Under the pieces are notes generated by a model. That model did not search any database, was not told the origin of the DNA, and saw only the letters and a program-made list of their open reading frames with translations. A stretch of 64,000 nucleotides of DNA from Methylobacterium sp. E-045 (GTDB lineage: Bacteria > Pseudomonadota > Alphaproteobacteria > Rhizobiales > Beijerinckiaceae), in NCBI RefSeq assembly GCF_022829685.1, contig NZ_JAKSYE010000086.1, forward strand, positions 124,001-188,000, written 5' to 3'. The translations under genes were made by a program, and so were the position numbers. Below, in pieces: positions 25,566 through 33,641 of the stretch; within the stretch, counting starts at the first letter, position 1; each line of letters starts with the position of its first letter.

Positions 25566-25599
25566 CCCGAGGCCGCCGCGCTATTTCGCCGGCCTCGGG
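25566..25599 (+). terminator. Hairpin after sorB, likely terminator
   Basis: CCCGAGGCCG (25566-25575) and CGGCCTCGGG (25590-25599) form a perfect 10-bp stem with a 14-nt loop, just downstream of sorB. There is no T-run; the last G's overlap the next promoter's -35 element. Confidence 0.5.
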
Positions 25600-25625
25600 G
25601 AATAAACCGCGCCTTCTGGCGTCTC
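25599..25625 (+). promoter_or_regulatory. ECF-type promoter of the YVTN beta-propeller gene
   Basis: GGAATA (25599-25604), 15 nt, CGTCTC (25620-25625). It matches the elements upstream of sorA, the COG4315 gene and the DUF305 gene, with identical spacing. The leader to the ATG at 25740 is about 110 nt. Confidence 0.75.
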
Positions 25626-25739
25626 CTCAGGGCGATGCACGGCCGGCCCGGCCTTGCACCACGGATTTCCGATTTCGAACCAGCCCTCACGGCAGGCCCC
25701 GGCCGCCGAACGAGCGCGCATGCCCGAGAGACCCGCTTC

Positions 25740-26723
25740 ATGACCCATATCCGCACCAGCCTCCGCACCCTCCTCACCGGAGCCGCCTTGCTCCTAGCCC
25801 AGGCCCAGCCCGGGTTCGCCGCCGGCTTCGACGGCGCGATCAAGAACAACGCCCTGGCGCTGAACGCCGCCGGGACCGTCGCCGCTGTTTCGAACAGCGA
25901 GGAGAGCGCCGTCGTCGTCTACGACGTCGCCAAGGGCACGGTGCTGCGCCGCCTCGACGGCTTCGTCACGCCGCGCAACATCGTGTTCGCGCCGGACGGC
26001 GCCCGCTTCTACGTCTCCGACAGCGGCACCGGCCGGATCACGGTCTACGAGACCGCCACCGGCAAGGAGGCCGGCGTTCTCGCCGCGGGCCCCGGCTCGT
26101 TCGGTACGGTGCTCTCGGCCGACGGAGGCAAGCTCTACGTCAACAACGAGGCCGCGAGCACGCTGACCGTGTTCGACACCAGGACCATGCTCGCCGAGGC
26201 CGTGATCCCCGGCTTCGCGCAGCCGCGCCAGGGCGTGAAGCTGTCGCCGGACGGCAAGACCGTGTTCGTGACGAACTTCCTCGGCGACAAGATCACGTTG
26301 GTCGATACCGCTACCAACAAGATCACCGGCGAGATCGCCGGGTTCGACAAGCTGCGCGCCATCTCGATCACCAAGGACGGTAAGACGCTGTTTGCCGCCA
26401 ACAGCGGCCGCAATACCATCGGCGTGGTCGATGTCGCCGCCCGTAAGGTCACCTCCGAGGTGGCAGTGGGCAAGGACCCCTACGGCGCCGCGCTGACCCC
26501 GGACGGGCGCTTCGTCTATTCGGGCAATCTCAAGGACAACTCCTTGTCGGTGATCGACACCGGCACTCTCAAGGTCGTCGCAACGGTGACCGGCCTGAAC
26601 GAGCCGCGCCAGGCGATCGCGTTCTCGACCGACAACGCCCGCGCCTACGTCCTCAACCGCGACCTCAGCGTCGCCGTGGTGGACCGGGCGAAGAACGCGG
26701 TCATCTCGACGATGAAGCCCTGA
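25740..26723 (+). CDS. Periplasmic YVTN/YncE-like beta-propeller protein
   Basis: The 327-residue protein has a signal peptide (about 1-28, ending GFAA) and a series of about seven repeats of the type SPDGKTVFVTNFLGDKITLVDTA, the YVTN beta-propeller pattern. No heme or metal motif is seen. Its own ECF-type promoter and position between sorAB and a second sulfite-oxidase gene place it in the sulfite regulon. It may act as a scaffold or binding protein. A larger propeller gene at 31523 shares the same type of promoter. Confidence 0.85.
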   Translation: MTHIRTSLRTLLTGAALLLAQAQPGFAAGFDGAIKNNALALNAAGTVAAVSNSEESAVVVYDVAKGTVLRRLDGFVTPRNIVFAPDGARFYVSDSGTGRITVYETATGKEAGVLAAGPGSFGTVLSADGGKLYVNNEAASTLTVFDTRTMLAEAVIPGFAQPRQGVKLSPDGKTVFVTNFLGDKITLVDTATNKITGEIAGFDKLRAISITKDGKTLFAANSGRNTIGVVDVAARKVTSEVAVGKDPYGAALTPDGRFVYSGNLKDNSLSVIDTGTLKVVATVTGLNEPRQAIAFSTDNARAYVLNRDLSVAVVDRAKNAVISTMKP

Positions 26724-26730
26724 GGCGACG

Positions 26731-26764
26731 CGCGCCGGGGGCCTTATCGGTTCCCGGCGCGTTC
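26731..26764 (+). terminator. Terminator-like hairpin
   Basis: CGCGCCGGG (26731-26739) pairs with CCCGGCGCG (26753-26761) over a 13-nt loop, followed by TT. It lies between the propeller gene and the second sulfite-oxidase gene, 8 nt after the stop. Confidence 0.5.
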
Positions 26765-26802
26765 TCGTCGTCGACACGTCACGAACGCAGGACAAAGACC
26801 CC

Positions 26803-27888
26803 ATGCTCGGCCTGTTCCAGCGCAAGGACCGCCTCATCGTCCACGGCAAGGCGCCCTACAACGCCGAGCCGCCGCTCGATCGCCTGCGCGCGACCTTCAT
26901 TACCGAGCAGGCCGACTTCTACGTCCGCAGCCACGGCGACATCCCGGACATCGACGCCGACAGCTACCGCCTGACCGTCGACGGGATGGTCGCGACGCCG
27001 CTCGACCTGTCCGTCGCCGACCTCAAGGCGCGGTTCGCACCCATCACCGTCACGGCAGTAATGCAATGCGCCGGCAACCGCCGGGCCGACATGCTGGCGG
27101 TGGCCCCGGTCGCCGGCGACCCGTGGGCGGCCGGCGCCATCGGCAACGCGGAATGGACCGGCGTGCGCCTCGCCGACGTGCTGCGCGCGGCCGGCCTCGA
27201 CGCGGGGGGCGCACGTCACGTCGCCTTCGAGAGCCACGACCGGATCGCCCATACGGACACGCGCTTCGGCGCCTCGATCCCGCTCGCCAAGGCGCTCGCC
27301 CCCGAGACGCTGCTCGCCTTCGCGATGAACAGCGAGCCTCTCGCCCCCGAGCACGGCCATCCGTTGCGCGTGGTGGTGCCGGGCTTTGCCGGTATCCGCA
27401 GCCCGAAGTGGCTCGCCCGCATCACGGTGCAGGATCACCCCTCCGACAACCCGATGCAGGCCGACGACTACAAGCTGTTTCCGCCCGACGTGACCGCCGA
27501 GACCGCGGACCCCGCCCACGGCATCACCATCGAGGCGATGCCGCTCAACAGCGCGATCTGCGAGCCCGCCCGCGGCGCAGCGTTGAAGGCCGGCCGGCAC
27601 GCGATCCGCGGCTACGCCATCGCCAGCGACCGAGCGGTCGCCCGCGTCGACGTCTCGACGGATGGCGGTCGCAGCTGGGCGCAGGCCCGGATCGACCGCG
27701 ATGCGGACGCGCCCTACGCCTGGACGTTCTGGGAGATCGACTGCGAGCTGACGACCGGCGAGCACGAACTCGCGGTGCGGGCCTGGGACTCCGCCGGCCA
27801 GACCCAGCCTGCGGCGCCGGACGACACCTGGAACTACAAGGGCTACCTCAGCGCCGCCTGGCACCGGGTGCGGGTCACGGTGGCCTGA
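26803..27888 (+). CDS. Sulfite oxidase-family molybdopterin protein without signal peptide
   Basis: The 361-residue protein has the full sulfite-oxidase fold: an N-terminal Moco domain with the ligand Cys in VMQCAGNRR (about residue 88), the H-x-P-LRVVVPGFAG segment (about 185), and a C-terminal Mo-Co dimerisation domain (about 235-355). It lacks a signal peptide and a heme domain, so it is predicted to be cytoplasmic. It is more like eukaryotic or plant-type sulfite oxidases than SorA. Its presence beside SorAB suggests a second, cytoplasmic sulfite-detoxifying route, possibly with oxygen or another acceptor. Promoter not identified; read-through from the upstream gene is possible. Confidence 0.88.
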   Translation: MLGLFQRKDRLIVHGKAPYNAEPPLDRLRATFITEQADFYVRSHGDIPDIDADSYRLTVDGMVATPLDLSVADLKARFAPITVTAVMQCAGNRRADMLAVAPVAGDPWAAGAIGNAEWTGVRLADVLRAAGLDAGGARHVAFESHDRIAHTDTRFGASIPLAKALAPETLLAFAMNSEPLAPEHGHPLRVVVPGFAGIRSPKWLARITVQDHPSDNPMQADDYKLFPPDVTAETADPAHGITIEAMPLNSAICEPARGAALKAGRHAIRGYAIASDRAVARVDVSTDGGRSWAQARIDRDADAPYAWTFWEIDCELTTGEHELAVRAWDSAGQTQPAAPDDTWNYKGYLSAAWHRVRVTVA

Positions 27889-27891
27889 CCG

Positions 27892-28263
27892 TCACGCCCA
27901 GAGCAGGGCAGTGGCCGCGAGGCCCGAGATCGCGATGAGTAGGGCCGCAACCCCGACGGTGAGGATGCGCGGCATCATCGGGATCTCGGCATGGGCGAGT
28001 CGCGCTCGGATCGCCCGGTCCCGCCATGCGGCGCCGGCGAACGAAGCAAGCGCGCAGGCGATCAGCGTGAGCGACAGCACCTTCAGTGGCCAGACCGCCA
28101 GCACCTCTCGCAGGAAGCGCTGCGCGGCCAGGCCGACGCCGAGGAAGGCGAGCCCGGTGCGAAGCCACGCCACGAAGGTGCGCTCGGCTGCCAGCACCGT
28201 GCGGTCCTCGGCGAGCCTGACCCGCGGGTCGTCGGGGGGAACGGGCTTCGCAGGTTCCCTCAT
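27892..28263 (-). CDS. DUF202-family membrane protein
   Basis: The 123-residue protein carries the DUF202 signature LAEDRTVLAAERTFVAWLRTGLAFLGVGLA (starting near residue 18; quoted in part of the family as ERT-x-LAW-R-T) and three membrane helices. It is the last gene of the COG4315-sigma-anti-sigma-LysR operon; its ATG overlaps the LysR stop by 4 nt. It is convergent with the sulfite-oxidase gene, 3 nt apart. DUF202 proteins have no settled function. Confidence 0.85.
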   Translation of the reverse strand: MREPAKPVPPDDPRVRLAEDRTVLAAERTFVAWLRTGLAFLGVGLAAQRFLREVLAVWPLKVLSLTLIACALASFAGAAWRDRAIRARLAHAEIPMMPRILTVGVAALLIAISGLAATALLWA

Positions 28264-29150
28264 CCGGCAGCCGCCTCCTGGATCAGGTCGAGCAGCGCGT
28301 CGGCTGCCCGACTGCGATAGCGCTCCTTGTGGCGCAGCACCCGGAAGGGCCGGCTCGGCAGGGCGAACGCCGCCCGCACCAGCGTTCCGGCCCGTAGCGC
28401 GGCGGCGACCACGGTCTCGGACAGGACGGCGGCCCCGCCCCCGGCCTCGACGGCGGCGCGCACCGCCTCGTTCGAGGGCAGTTCGAGCGTGACCCGGAGT
28501 TGGGCCGTGGAGAGGCCAGCCTCCATGAGCGCTGCCTCGAAGGCCGAGCGGGTTCCGGATCCCGCCTCGCGCAGCACCCAATCGGCCCCGGCGAGGTCCT
28601 CGGGTGCGAGCGCGGTCGCCCCCGCGAAGGGATGTGTTGGGGCAACCACGAGGACGAGTTGGTCCCGCGCGATGGTGGTGCTCGCAAGCGTCGGGTCGTC
28701 CAACGCTCCCTCGACGAAGCCGAGTTCGGCCTGCCCGGCGCGCACCGCGTCGGCGGCATCGGTGGTGTTGCCGACCGCCAGCCGGATGGCGATCTCAGGG
28801 TAGGTGCGGCGGAAGGCGACGAGGTGGCGCGGCAGCCAGTCGCTGGCGATGGTCTGGCTGGCGTAGAGCGCCAGCGTCCCGCGTCGCAGGCAGCTGAGGT
28901 CGGCGAGCACCAGTTCGGCGGCTTCCGCCCGGGCGAGCACCGCGCGAGCCTCGATGAGGAATACGCGCCCCGCCTCGGTGAGTTCGATCCCGCGGCCGAC
29001 CCGGTGAAACAGCTTCGTCGCGTGCCGCCCCTCGATGTTGGCGATCGCCGTGCTGACCGCCGACTGGACGATGTTCAGCGCCTCGGCGGCTCGCGTCACG
29101 TGCTGCCGCTCGGCCACCGCCACGAAGATGCGAAGCTGGTCGAGGGTCAC
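28260..29150 (-). CDS. LysR-family transcriptional regulator
   Basis: The 296-residue protein has an N-terminal LysR winged helix (MTLDQLRIFVAVAERQ, HTH about 18-40 with AAEALNIVQSAVSTAI) and a periplasmic-binding-like effector domain (about 90-290). The GTG start overlaps the anti-sigma stop (GTGA), so it is translationally coupled to the sigma/anti-sigma pair. Its effector is likely a sulfur compound given the context, as with CysB-type regulators, but this is inference. LysR in an ECF sigma operon is unusual. Confidence 0.9.
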   Translation of the reverse strand: MTLDQLRIFVAVAERQHVTRAAEALNIVQSAVSTAIANIEGRHATKLFHRVGRGIELTEAGRVFLIEARAVLARAEAAELVLADLSCLRRGTLALYASQTIASDWLPRHLVAFRRTYPEIAIRLAVGNTTDAADAVRAGQAELGFVEGALDDPTLASTTIARDQLVLVVAPTHPFAGATALAPEDLAGADWVLREAGSGTRSAFEAALMEAGLSTAQLRVTLELPSNEAVRAAVEAGGGAAVLSETVVAAALRAGTLVRAAFALPSRPFRVLRHKERYRSRAADALLDLIQEAAAG

Positions 29151-29956
29151 GGCTGCCGACGATCCGGCGCGAGGCCGCGGACGTGCGCATCGACCGCCTG
29201 CGCGACGGTGAGCAGCCGGGCCTCGTCGGTACGGCCGGTGACGACGTAGGACATGCCACCATCGACCCAGGAGAAGGCAGCGATGTCGCCCTCTCGGGCG
29301 AAGCGGAAGAGCGTTCGCCCATCGCCGTCTCCGACGCGGCTGTAAAGCGTCAGGCGGGTTCCGCGGTCGTCGTCGTACATTAGCATCGCTGCGGATTCAG
29401 CGCCGGCCGGCAGCAGCCGCCCGCCCATCAGGCGAAACCCTTGGGCCGCGAGATCGGGGGCCGCGACCGCGTGACCGAGGCGCTTCGAGAGCCACGTCAC
29501 GAGGTGGGGCTTCTCGTCGGCGCGCACCTCCACCGGATGCACCACCTCGACCACGAAGGTGCGAAAGGCCGCGACCGCGTCCTGCGTCGCCGGTGACTCC
29601 GTCACCATCGCCGTTGCGGGTCCGCCGCGCAGGGCATGGCCGACCCAGCCGCCGGCACCGCCGAGCGCAAGGCAGAGCACGGCTGCAGCCGCCATGGGGA
29701 ACCAGCCCCTGCCGACGAACCGACGTCGCGGGCGAATGTTGGCCACCCGGAGCCGCGCCGGGATCGCCTCCTCGGCGATCGGCGCGAGGCGGGCACGCAG
29801 GCGCTCGCGCAGAGCGCGATCCGCCGAGACCTCGGCCGCACGCGCGGGGTTTCCTTTGAGCCATGCCTCGACCAGCGCCTGCCGCTCCGGTTCGAGGCGG
29901 CCATCGATCAGGCCGTGCAGGTCGTCCTCGCCGACCGGGCGTGGATCCCCGCTCAT
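29147..29956 (-). CDS. Membrane-anchored anti-sigma factor
   Basis: The 269-residue protein has an N-terminal cytoplasmic helix bundle (about 8-65, DDLHGLIDGRLEPERQ), one membrane helix (about 87-110, FPMAAAAVLCLALGGAGG) and a periplasmic domain (about 115-265). This is the layout of ECF anti-sigma factors. Its ATG overlaps the sigma gene's stop by 4 nt, the usual arrangement for a sigma/anti-sigma pair. The periplasmic domain presumably senses the inducing signal. No zinc-binding H-x3-C-x2-C motif is visible, so it is not a ZAS-type factor. Confidence 0.88.
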   Translation of the reverse strand: MSGDPRPVGEDDLHGLIDGRLEPERQALVEAWLKGNPARAAEVSADRALRERLRARLAPIAEEAIPARLRVANIRPRRRFVGRGWFPMAAAAVLCLALGGAGGWVGHALRGGPATAMVTESPATQDAVAAFRTFVVEVVHPVEVRADEKPHLVTWLSKRLGHAVAAPDLAAQGFRLMGGRLLPAGAESAAMLMYDDDRGTRLTLYSRVGDGDGRTLFRFAREGDIAAFSWVDGGMSYVVTGRTDEARLLTVAQAVDAHVRGLAPDRRQP

Positions 29957-30462
29957 TTCACCCTCCTCAAGAGGCCGGTTCGGCCTGTTTCCAGAAAACT
30001 TCGCATCCGCGTCCGCGCCCGGCTCAACCGCGACATCACGGTGCCGAGCGGTACGCCAAGCACCTGGGCCGCCTCGGCATAGGACAGATCCTCCACCGAG
30101 ACGAGGAGCAGCACCGAGCGCTGTTCCTCGGGCAGGGCGTCGAGGCCGGCGAGCACGTCGCGGGCCCCCATCGCGGCCTCCGGGTCGATACCTGGGTCGG
30201 GCACCTGCTCCAGCGCTTCCGCGCCGCAATCGACGCCGCGCCGGCCCTGGCGCCGGACGGCGCCGAGGAACAGGTTGCGCTCGATCGTGAACAGCCACGC
30301 TCGGAGGTCGCCGTCGCGGCGGCGCCCGGACCAAGCGGACAAGGCCCGCTCCAGGGTGTCCTGGACGAGGTCGTCCGCCGCCTCGCGGTCTCGCAACAGC
30401 GCGACGGCGTAGCGCCGCAGGGCCGGGATTTGCGGTTCGATCAGGGCGGCGATCTCGTCCAA
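29953..30462 (-). CDS. ECF-family RNA polymerase sigma factor
   Basis: The 169-residue protein has sigma region 2 (about 10-75, with DREAADDLVQDTLERAL) and region 4 (about 110-160, with EEQRSVLLLVSVEDLSYAEAAQVLGVPLGTVMSR), the compact two-domain build of ECF sigma factors. Translation appears to start at a TTG preceded by GGGAAG. It is followed by its anti-sigma gene in an overlapping frame. Four near-identical ECF-type promoter elements in this island are the probable targets, one of which drives this operon itself, so it is likely autoregulated. ECF factors RpoE1 and RpoE4 of Sinorhizobium meliloti are reported to respond to sulfite, which supports the context. Confidence 0.93.
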   Translation of the reverse strand: MDEIAALIEPQIPALRRYAVALLRDREAADDLVQDTLERALSAWSGRRRDGDLRAWLFTIERNLFLGAVRRQGRRGVDCGAEALEQVPDPGIDPEAAMGARDVLAGLDALPEEQRSVLLLVSVEDLSYAEAAQVLGVPLGTVMSRLSRARTRMRSFLETGRTGLLRRVK

Positions 30463-30505
30463 CGATGCTTCCCGGTCAGAGGGGGCCGATCAAGGCATTC
30501 ACCGA

Positions 30506-30889
30506 TCAAGGCTTGGCGATGTGCCACGCGCCATTGAGGAAGCCGTCGCCGGTGATGTCGCCGGGCTTGGTGTCCTTGGCAAAGGTGTAGAGCGGCTTGC
30601 CCTTGTAGGCCCACTGCATCGTGCCGTCGTCCCGCGTCACCATCGTCCAGTCGCCGCTGGCGGCCGAGCCGGAGGCGGCCATCAGGGCCGGCCAGTTGGT
30701 GGCGCAGGGGCCGTTGCACATCGACTTGCCGCCCATGTCCTTGTCGAAGGTGTAGAGGGTCATGCTCTTGGCATCGACGAGCGCCGGCCCCTTGGCGGTC
30801 TCGGCCGTCATGGCAGGCGCGGCGGCCTGGGCGGCCAAGGCGGAGAAGGCGACAGCCGCGAAGGCGCCGCGGATCAGCAGAGTGCGCAT
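30506..30889 (-). CDS. COG4315-type secreted repeat protein
   Basis: The 127-residue protein has a signal peptide (about 1-23) and two copies of the Y-x-F/W-x-x-D pattern, LYTFDKD (about 45-51) and LYTFAKD (about 101-107), with a CNGPC motif between. This is the COG4315 family of secreted or lipid-anchored proteins of unknown role. It is the first gene of the operon containing the ECF sigma factor, 43 nt upstream of it, and has the shared ECF-type promoter. Similar small proteins are known to be controlled by ECF factors in other Proteobacteria. Confidence 0.88.
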   Translation of the reverse strand: MRTLLIRGAFAAVAFSALAAQAAAPAMTAETAKGPALVDAKSMTLYTFDKDMGGKSMCNGPCATNWPALMAASGSAASGDWTMVTRDDGTMQWAYKGKPLYTFAKDTKPGDITGDGFLNGAWHIAKP

Positions 30890-30928
30890 GGGTGAGGTCT
30901 CCCGCGGTCGAGCATGACCGCATCGGGA

Positions 30929-30955
30929 GGGATGCCGAAGAGGCGCCTCTATTCC
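30929..30955 (-). promoter_or_regulatory. ECF-type promoter of the COG4315-sigma operon
   Basis: On the minus strand GGAATA (30955-30950), 15 nt, CATCCC (30934-30929). It matches three other elements in this region. It would start transcription near 30922 and drive the COG4315, sigma, anti-sigma, LysR and DUF202 genes. Confidence 0.8.
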
Positions 30956-31012
30956 ACGCGTCTTCTCGACGACAGATCACGAAGGCGTGAACGGGCTCTC
31001 AGCCACATCCGC

Positions 31013-31039
31013 GGAATAAAGCCGCGCCCCAGGCATCCT
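31013..31039 (+). promoter_or_regulatory. ECF-type promoter of the DUF305-propeller operon
   Basis: GGAATA (31013-31018), 15 nt, CATCCT (31034-31039), upstream of the DUF305 gene by about 30 nt. It is divergent from the element at 30929-30955. Confidence 0.8.
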
Positions 31040-31070
31040 TCCCATCGACACCGGATCAAAAGGAAGCCGC

Positions 31071-31526
31071 ATGCGCGGAGCACTGGGATTTGCCGTGACG
31101 GCGGCGCTGATGGCGAGCGGCCTCGTCGGCGGCCGGATGATGATGCGCCCGACCTTGGCCGCCACCGAGCCAGCGGCAGCTCCGTCTGCGTCCTTCGACG
31201 CGATGATGGCGCAGTCGATGGCGCAGATGCATGCCGACATGATGGTCCCGCCCTCGGGCGACCCCGACCGCGACTTCGCCGCGATGATGATCCCGCACCA
31301 CGAAGGCGCGATCGCGATGGCGAAGGCGGAGCTGCTCCACGGCGAGGATCCGGTCCTGCGCCGCCTCGCGCAGGGGATCGTCGTCGAGCAGGGCCAGGAG
31401 ATCGATGTGATGCGCCGCGCGCTCGCCGATCGCCTCGCGATGCCGGGTCGGGCCGCCGGCGCCCCTCCCGTTCACCACCATGGCGCGGCACCTGCCGCCG
31501 AGATGCCTTCGGAGCACCGCCGATGA
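31071..31526 (+). CDS. DUF305-family secreted protein
   Basis: The 151-residue protein has a signal/anchor helix (about 1-30) and the DUF305 motif: a DRDFAAMMIPHHEGAI stretch (about 65-80) with HH, and a Met-rich N-terminal half (FDAMMAQSMAQMHADMM). DUF305 proteins are often near copper or redox genes and may bind metal; this is not proven. The C-terminal tail is rich in His. It is translationally coupled (ATGA) to the following propeller gene and has an ECF-type promoter. Confidence 0.88.
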   Translation: MRGALGFAVTAALMASGLVGGRMMMRPTLAATEPAAAPSASFDAMMAQSMAQMHADMMVPPSGDPDRDFAAMMIPHHEGAIAMAKAELLHGEDPVLRRLAQGIVVEQGQEIDVMRRALADRLAMPGRAAGAPPVHHHGAAPAAEMPSEHRR

Positions 31527-32959
31527 AGACCGCCCTGACCGTTCTCGCCCTTGTGCTGCTCTCCGGCTCGGCCTTCGCCGGGCAGGCTCCAGGCCCCGCC
31601 TCGGCGCCCGACGTGCCCATCAGCAGCAAAGACCGGTTCTACACCTCCGATCAGTTCTCCAATACGGTCTCTGTGGTCGATCCCGCCGCCAACACCCTGC
31701 TCGGGGTGATCCGGCTCGGCGACCCGACGCCGACAAACCTGAGCCCGCTCTATCGCGGGCAGCTTCTGGTTCACGGCATGGGCTTCTCGCCGGACCACAG
31801 GACCCTGCTCGCGGTCTCGATCGGTTCGAACTCCGTGAGCTTCATCGACACGGCGACCAACGCGGTCCGCCACACCGCCTATGTCGGCCGCTCGCCGCAC
31901 GAAGCCTTCTTCACGCCGGACGGCCGAGAGGTCTGGGTGAGCGTGCGCGGCGAGGACTATATCGCCGTGCTCGATGCCGCGACCGCCATGGAGACCCGCC
32001 GGATCACCGTACCGAACGGGCCGGGCATGACGATCTTCTCGCCGGACGGCACCTACGGTTACGTCTGCTCCAGCTTCAGCCCCGAGACCGTCGTCATCGA
32101 CACCAAGACCCACGCCATCGTCGGCCGCGTGAAGCAGGAGAGTCCGTTCTGCCCCGACATCGCCGCCACGCCGGACGGCAAGCAGGTGTGGTTCACCCTC
32201 AAGGATGTCGGCCGGACCCAGGTGTTTTCGGCGCGTCCGCCATTCGCGCCGCTGAAGACGATCGAGACCGGGCCGATCACCAACCACGTCAACATCGTCT
32301 CGACCAAGGCCGGCCAGTTCGCCTACGTGACGATTGGCGGCCTGAACCAGGTCAAGGTGTTCCGCACCGACGATTTCTCCCAGCTCGCAACGATCCCGAC
32401 CGGCGCCCTGCCGCACGGGCTCTGGCCCTCGGGCGACGGCAGCCGCGTCTATGTCGGTCTGGAGAACGCCGACAAGGCCGCGGTGATCGACACCGCGTCG
32501 AACACGGTGATCGCCGAGGTGCCGATCGGGCAGGGTCCGCAGGGCGTCGCCTACGTCCCGAACGCCGTACCGGAGGGCGACGGAATGCAAAACCTGCAGC
32601 CGCTGGGGGCCGCAGGCCAGACCAGTGCGCTGACGCTCGCGGGCAGCGACGGCAAGCCGGCGACGCAGGTCACCCTGTTCGACCAGGGCGTGCTGCAGAC
32701 GCTGCAGGCCGCGATCACGGGACTGGCGCCGAAGATGCCGTTCGTGCTGGCGCTGTCCGCAGATCCGAAGGGCGCGACCGGCCTGGAGCCACTCGCCGCC
32801 TTCACCACCAACCCGGCCGGCGCGGCCATCGTCAACGCGATCGGCCCGATCCGGCAAGTCACCCGCAAGGACGCCGGCCCGAGCCGCCGTTACCTCGTGG
32901 TCGCGGCGGGCAAGCCCGGCAAACTCGGCGGCGTCGTGCAGGTGCAGATCACGGATTAA
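31523..32959 (+). CDS. Periplasmic YncE/YVTN beta-propeller protein (large)
   Basis: The 478-residue protein has a signal peptide (about 1-19), about seven propeller repeats in the first 350 residues (for example SPDHRTLLAVSIGSNSVSFIDTA) and an extra C-terminal domain (about 355-478) that does not look like a repeat. It is the second gene of the ECF-controlled DUF305 operon. It resembles the propeller at 25740-26723 in type but is longer. Function unknown; the promoter links it to the sulfite regulon. Confidence 0.88.
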   Translation: MKTALTVLALVLLSGSAFAGQAPGPASAPDVPISSKDRFYTSDQFSNTVSVVDPAANTLLGVIRLGDPTPTNLSPLYRGQLLVHGMGFSPDHRTLLAVSIGSNSVSFIDTATNAVRHTAYVGRSPHEAFFTPDGREVWVSVRGEDYIAVLDAATAMETRRITVPNGPGMTIFSPDGTYGYVCSSFSPETVVIDTKTHAIVGRVKQESPFCPDIAATPDGKQVWFTLKDVGRTQVFSARPPFAPLKTIETGPITNHVNIVSTKAGQFAYVTIGGLNQVKVFRTDDFSQLATIPTGALPHGLWPSGDGSRVYVGLENADKAAVIDTASNTVIAEVPIGQGPQGVAYVPNAVPEGDGMQNLQPLGAAGQTSALTLAGSDGKPATQVTLFDQGVLQTLQAAITGLAPKMPFVLALSADPKGATGLEPLAAFTTNPAGAAIVNAIGPIRQVTRKDAGPSRRYLVVAAGKPGKLGGVVQVQITD

Positions 32960-33149
32960 TCGAGCGGTGTCGCCAGTCCGGAAGGCGAACATCTCAAACA
33001 ATGCCTCCGTGACGCGAGCCCAGCCTCGATGTCTGCTTTCGAGAACAGCGTCAGCCCGCTTCTATGGCGTAGTTGGGTCGGATGCGGAATGTCCGCTTGC
33101 GGGCGGCCGGTTACCTTCCGCATTCCACCCCAAGCTGACCTCGCGAATG

Positions 33150-33177
33150 GGTACCAAGCGTCAGGTTTCGACCACTA
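33150..33177 (-). repeat. Dispersed repeat, copy 2, interrupted by the IS element
   Basis: On the minus strand it matches 7930-7959 with one mismatch. The IS5-type element begins at 33178, directly after the TA of the repeat's CTAG, and the repeat's TAGG resumes at 34021. Confidence 0.85.
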
Positions 33178-33184
33178 GGGCGTG

Positions 33185-33641
33185 TCATCGCTTGAGCCAA
33201 TCGAGGGCGGCGGCGAGGTAGAGGACGCCCATGAAGCTGACGGCGGTCTTCTCGTAGCGGGTGGCGATGGCGCGCCACTCTTTGAGCCTGGCCCAGAGGC
33301 GCTCGACCTGGTTACGGTTGTTGTAGATCCAATCCGGGCAGGCCACGGGCGCTTCGTGGCGCTGAGGCGGGATCGCAGGCCGAGCGCCCATGTCCCAGAT
33401 GTGTTCGCGAAAGACGTGGCTGGTATAGCCGCGGTCTCCCACGACCCATTTGGGCACCCCCGGCAGTTGATCGAGCAGGGGAACAGCGTGAGGGAGTTCA
33501 TGGGCCTGACCGGGCGCCAGCCGGAAGGCGATGGCGCGGCCCTGCCCGTCGGCGATCACGCAAGCCTTGGTACTATCGCCGCCACGCGAGCGGCCAAGAG
33601 CTTCACGAGCGTCTCGCTCGGCCGCAGATCCCCCCTTTTGG
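33185..33641 (-). CDS. IS5/IS427 transposase, second frame (OrfB)
   Basis: This is the C-terminal half of a DDE transposase. It includes the region with GDSTKACVIADG, GDRGYTSHVFREH (the second catalytic Asp region) and the C-terminal RNQVERLWARLKEWRAIATRYEK with the catalytic Glu. It has no good start of its own and is probably expressed by a -1 shift in the run CCAAAAGGGGGG (complement of 33630-33641). The frame is open upstream to about 33823 but the homology starts near the slip site. Confidence 0.85.
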
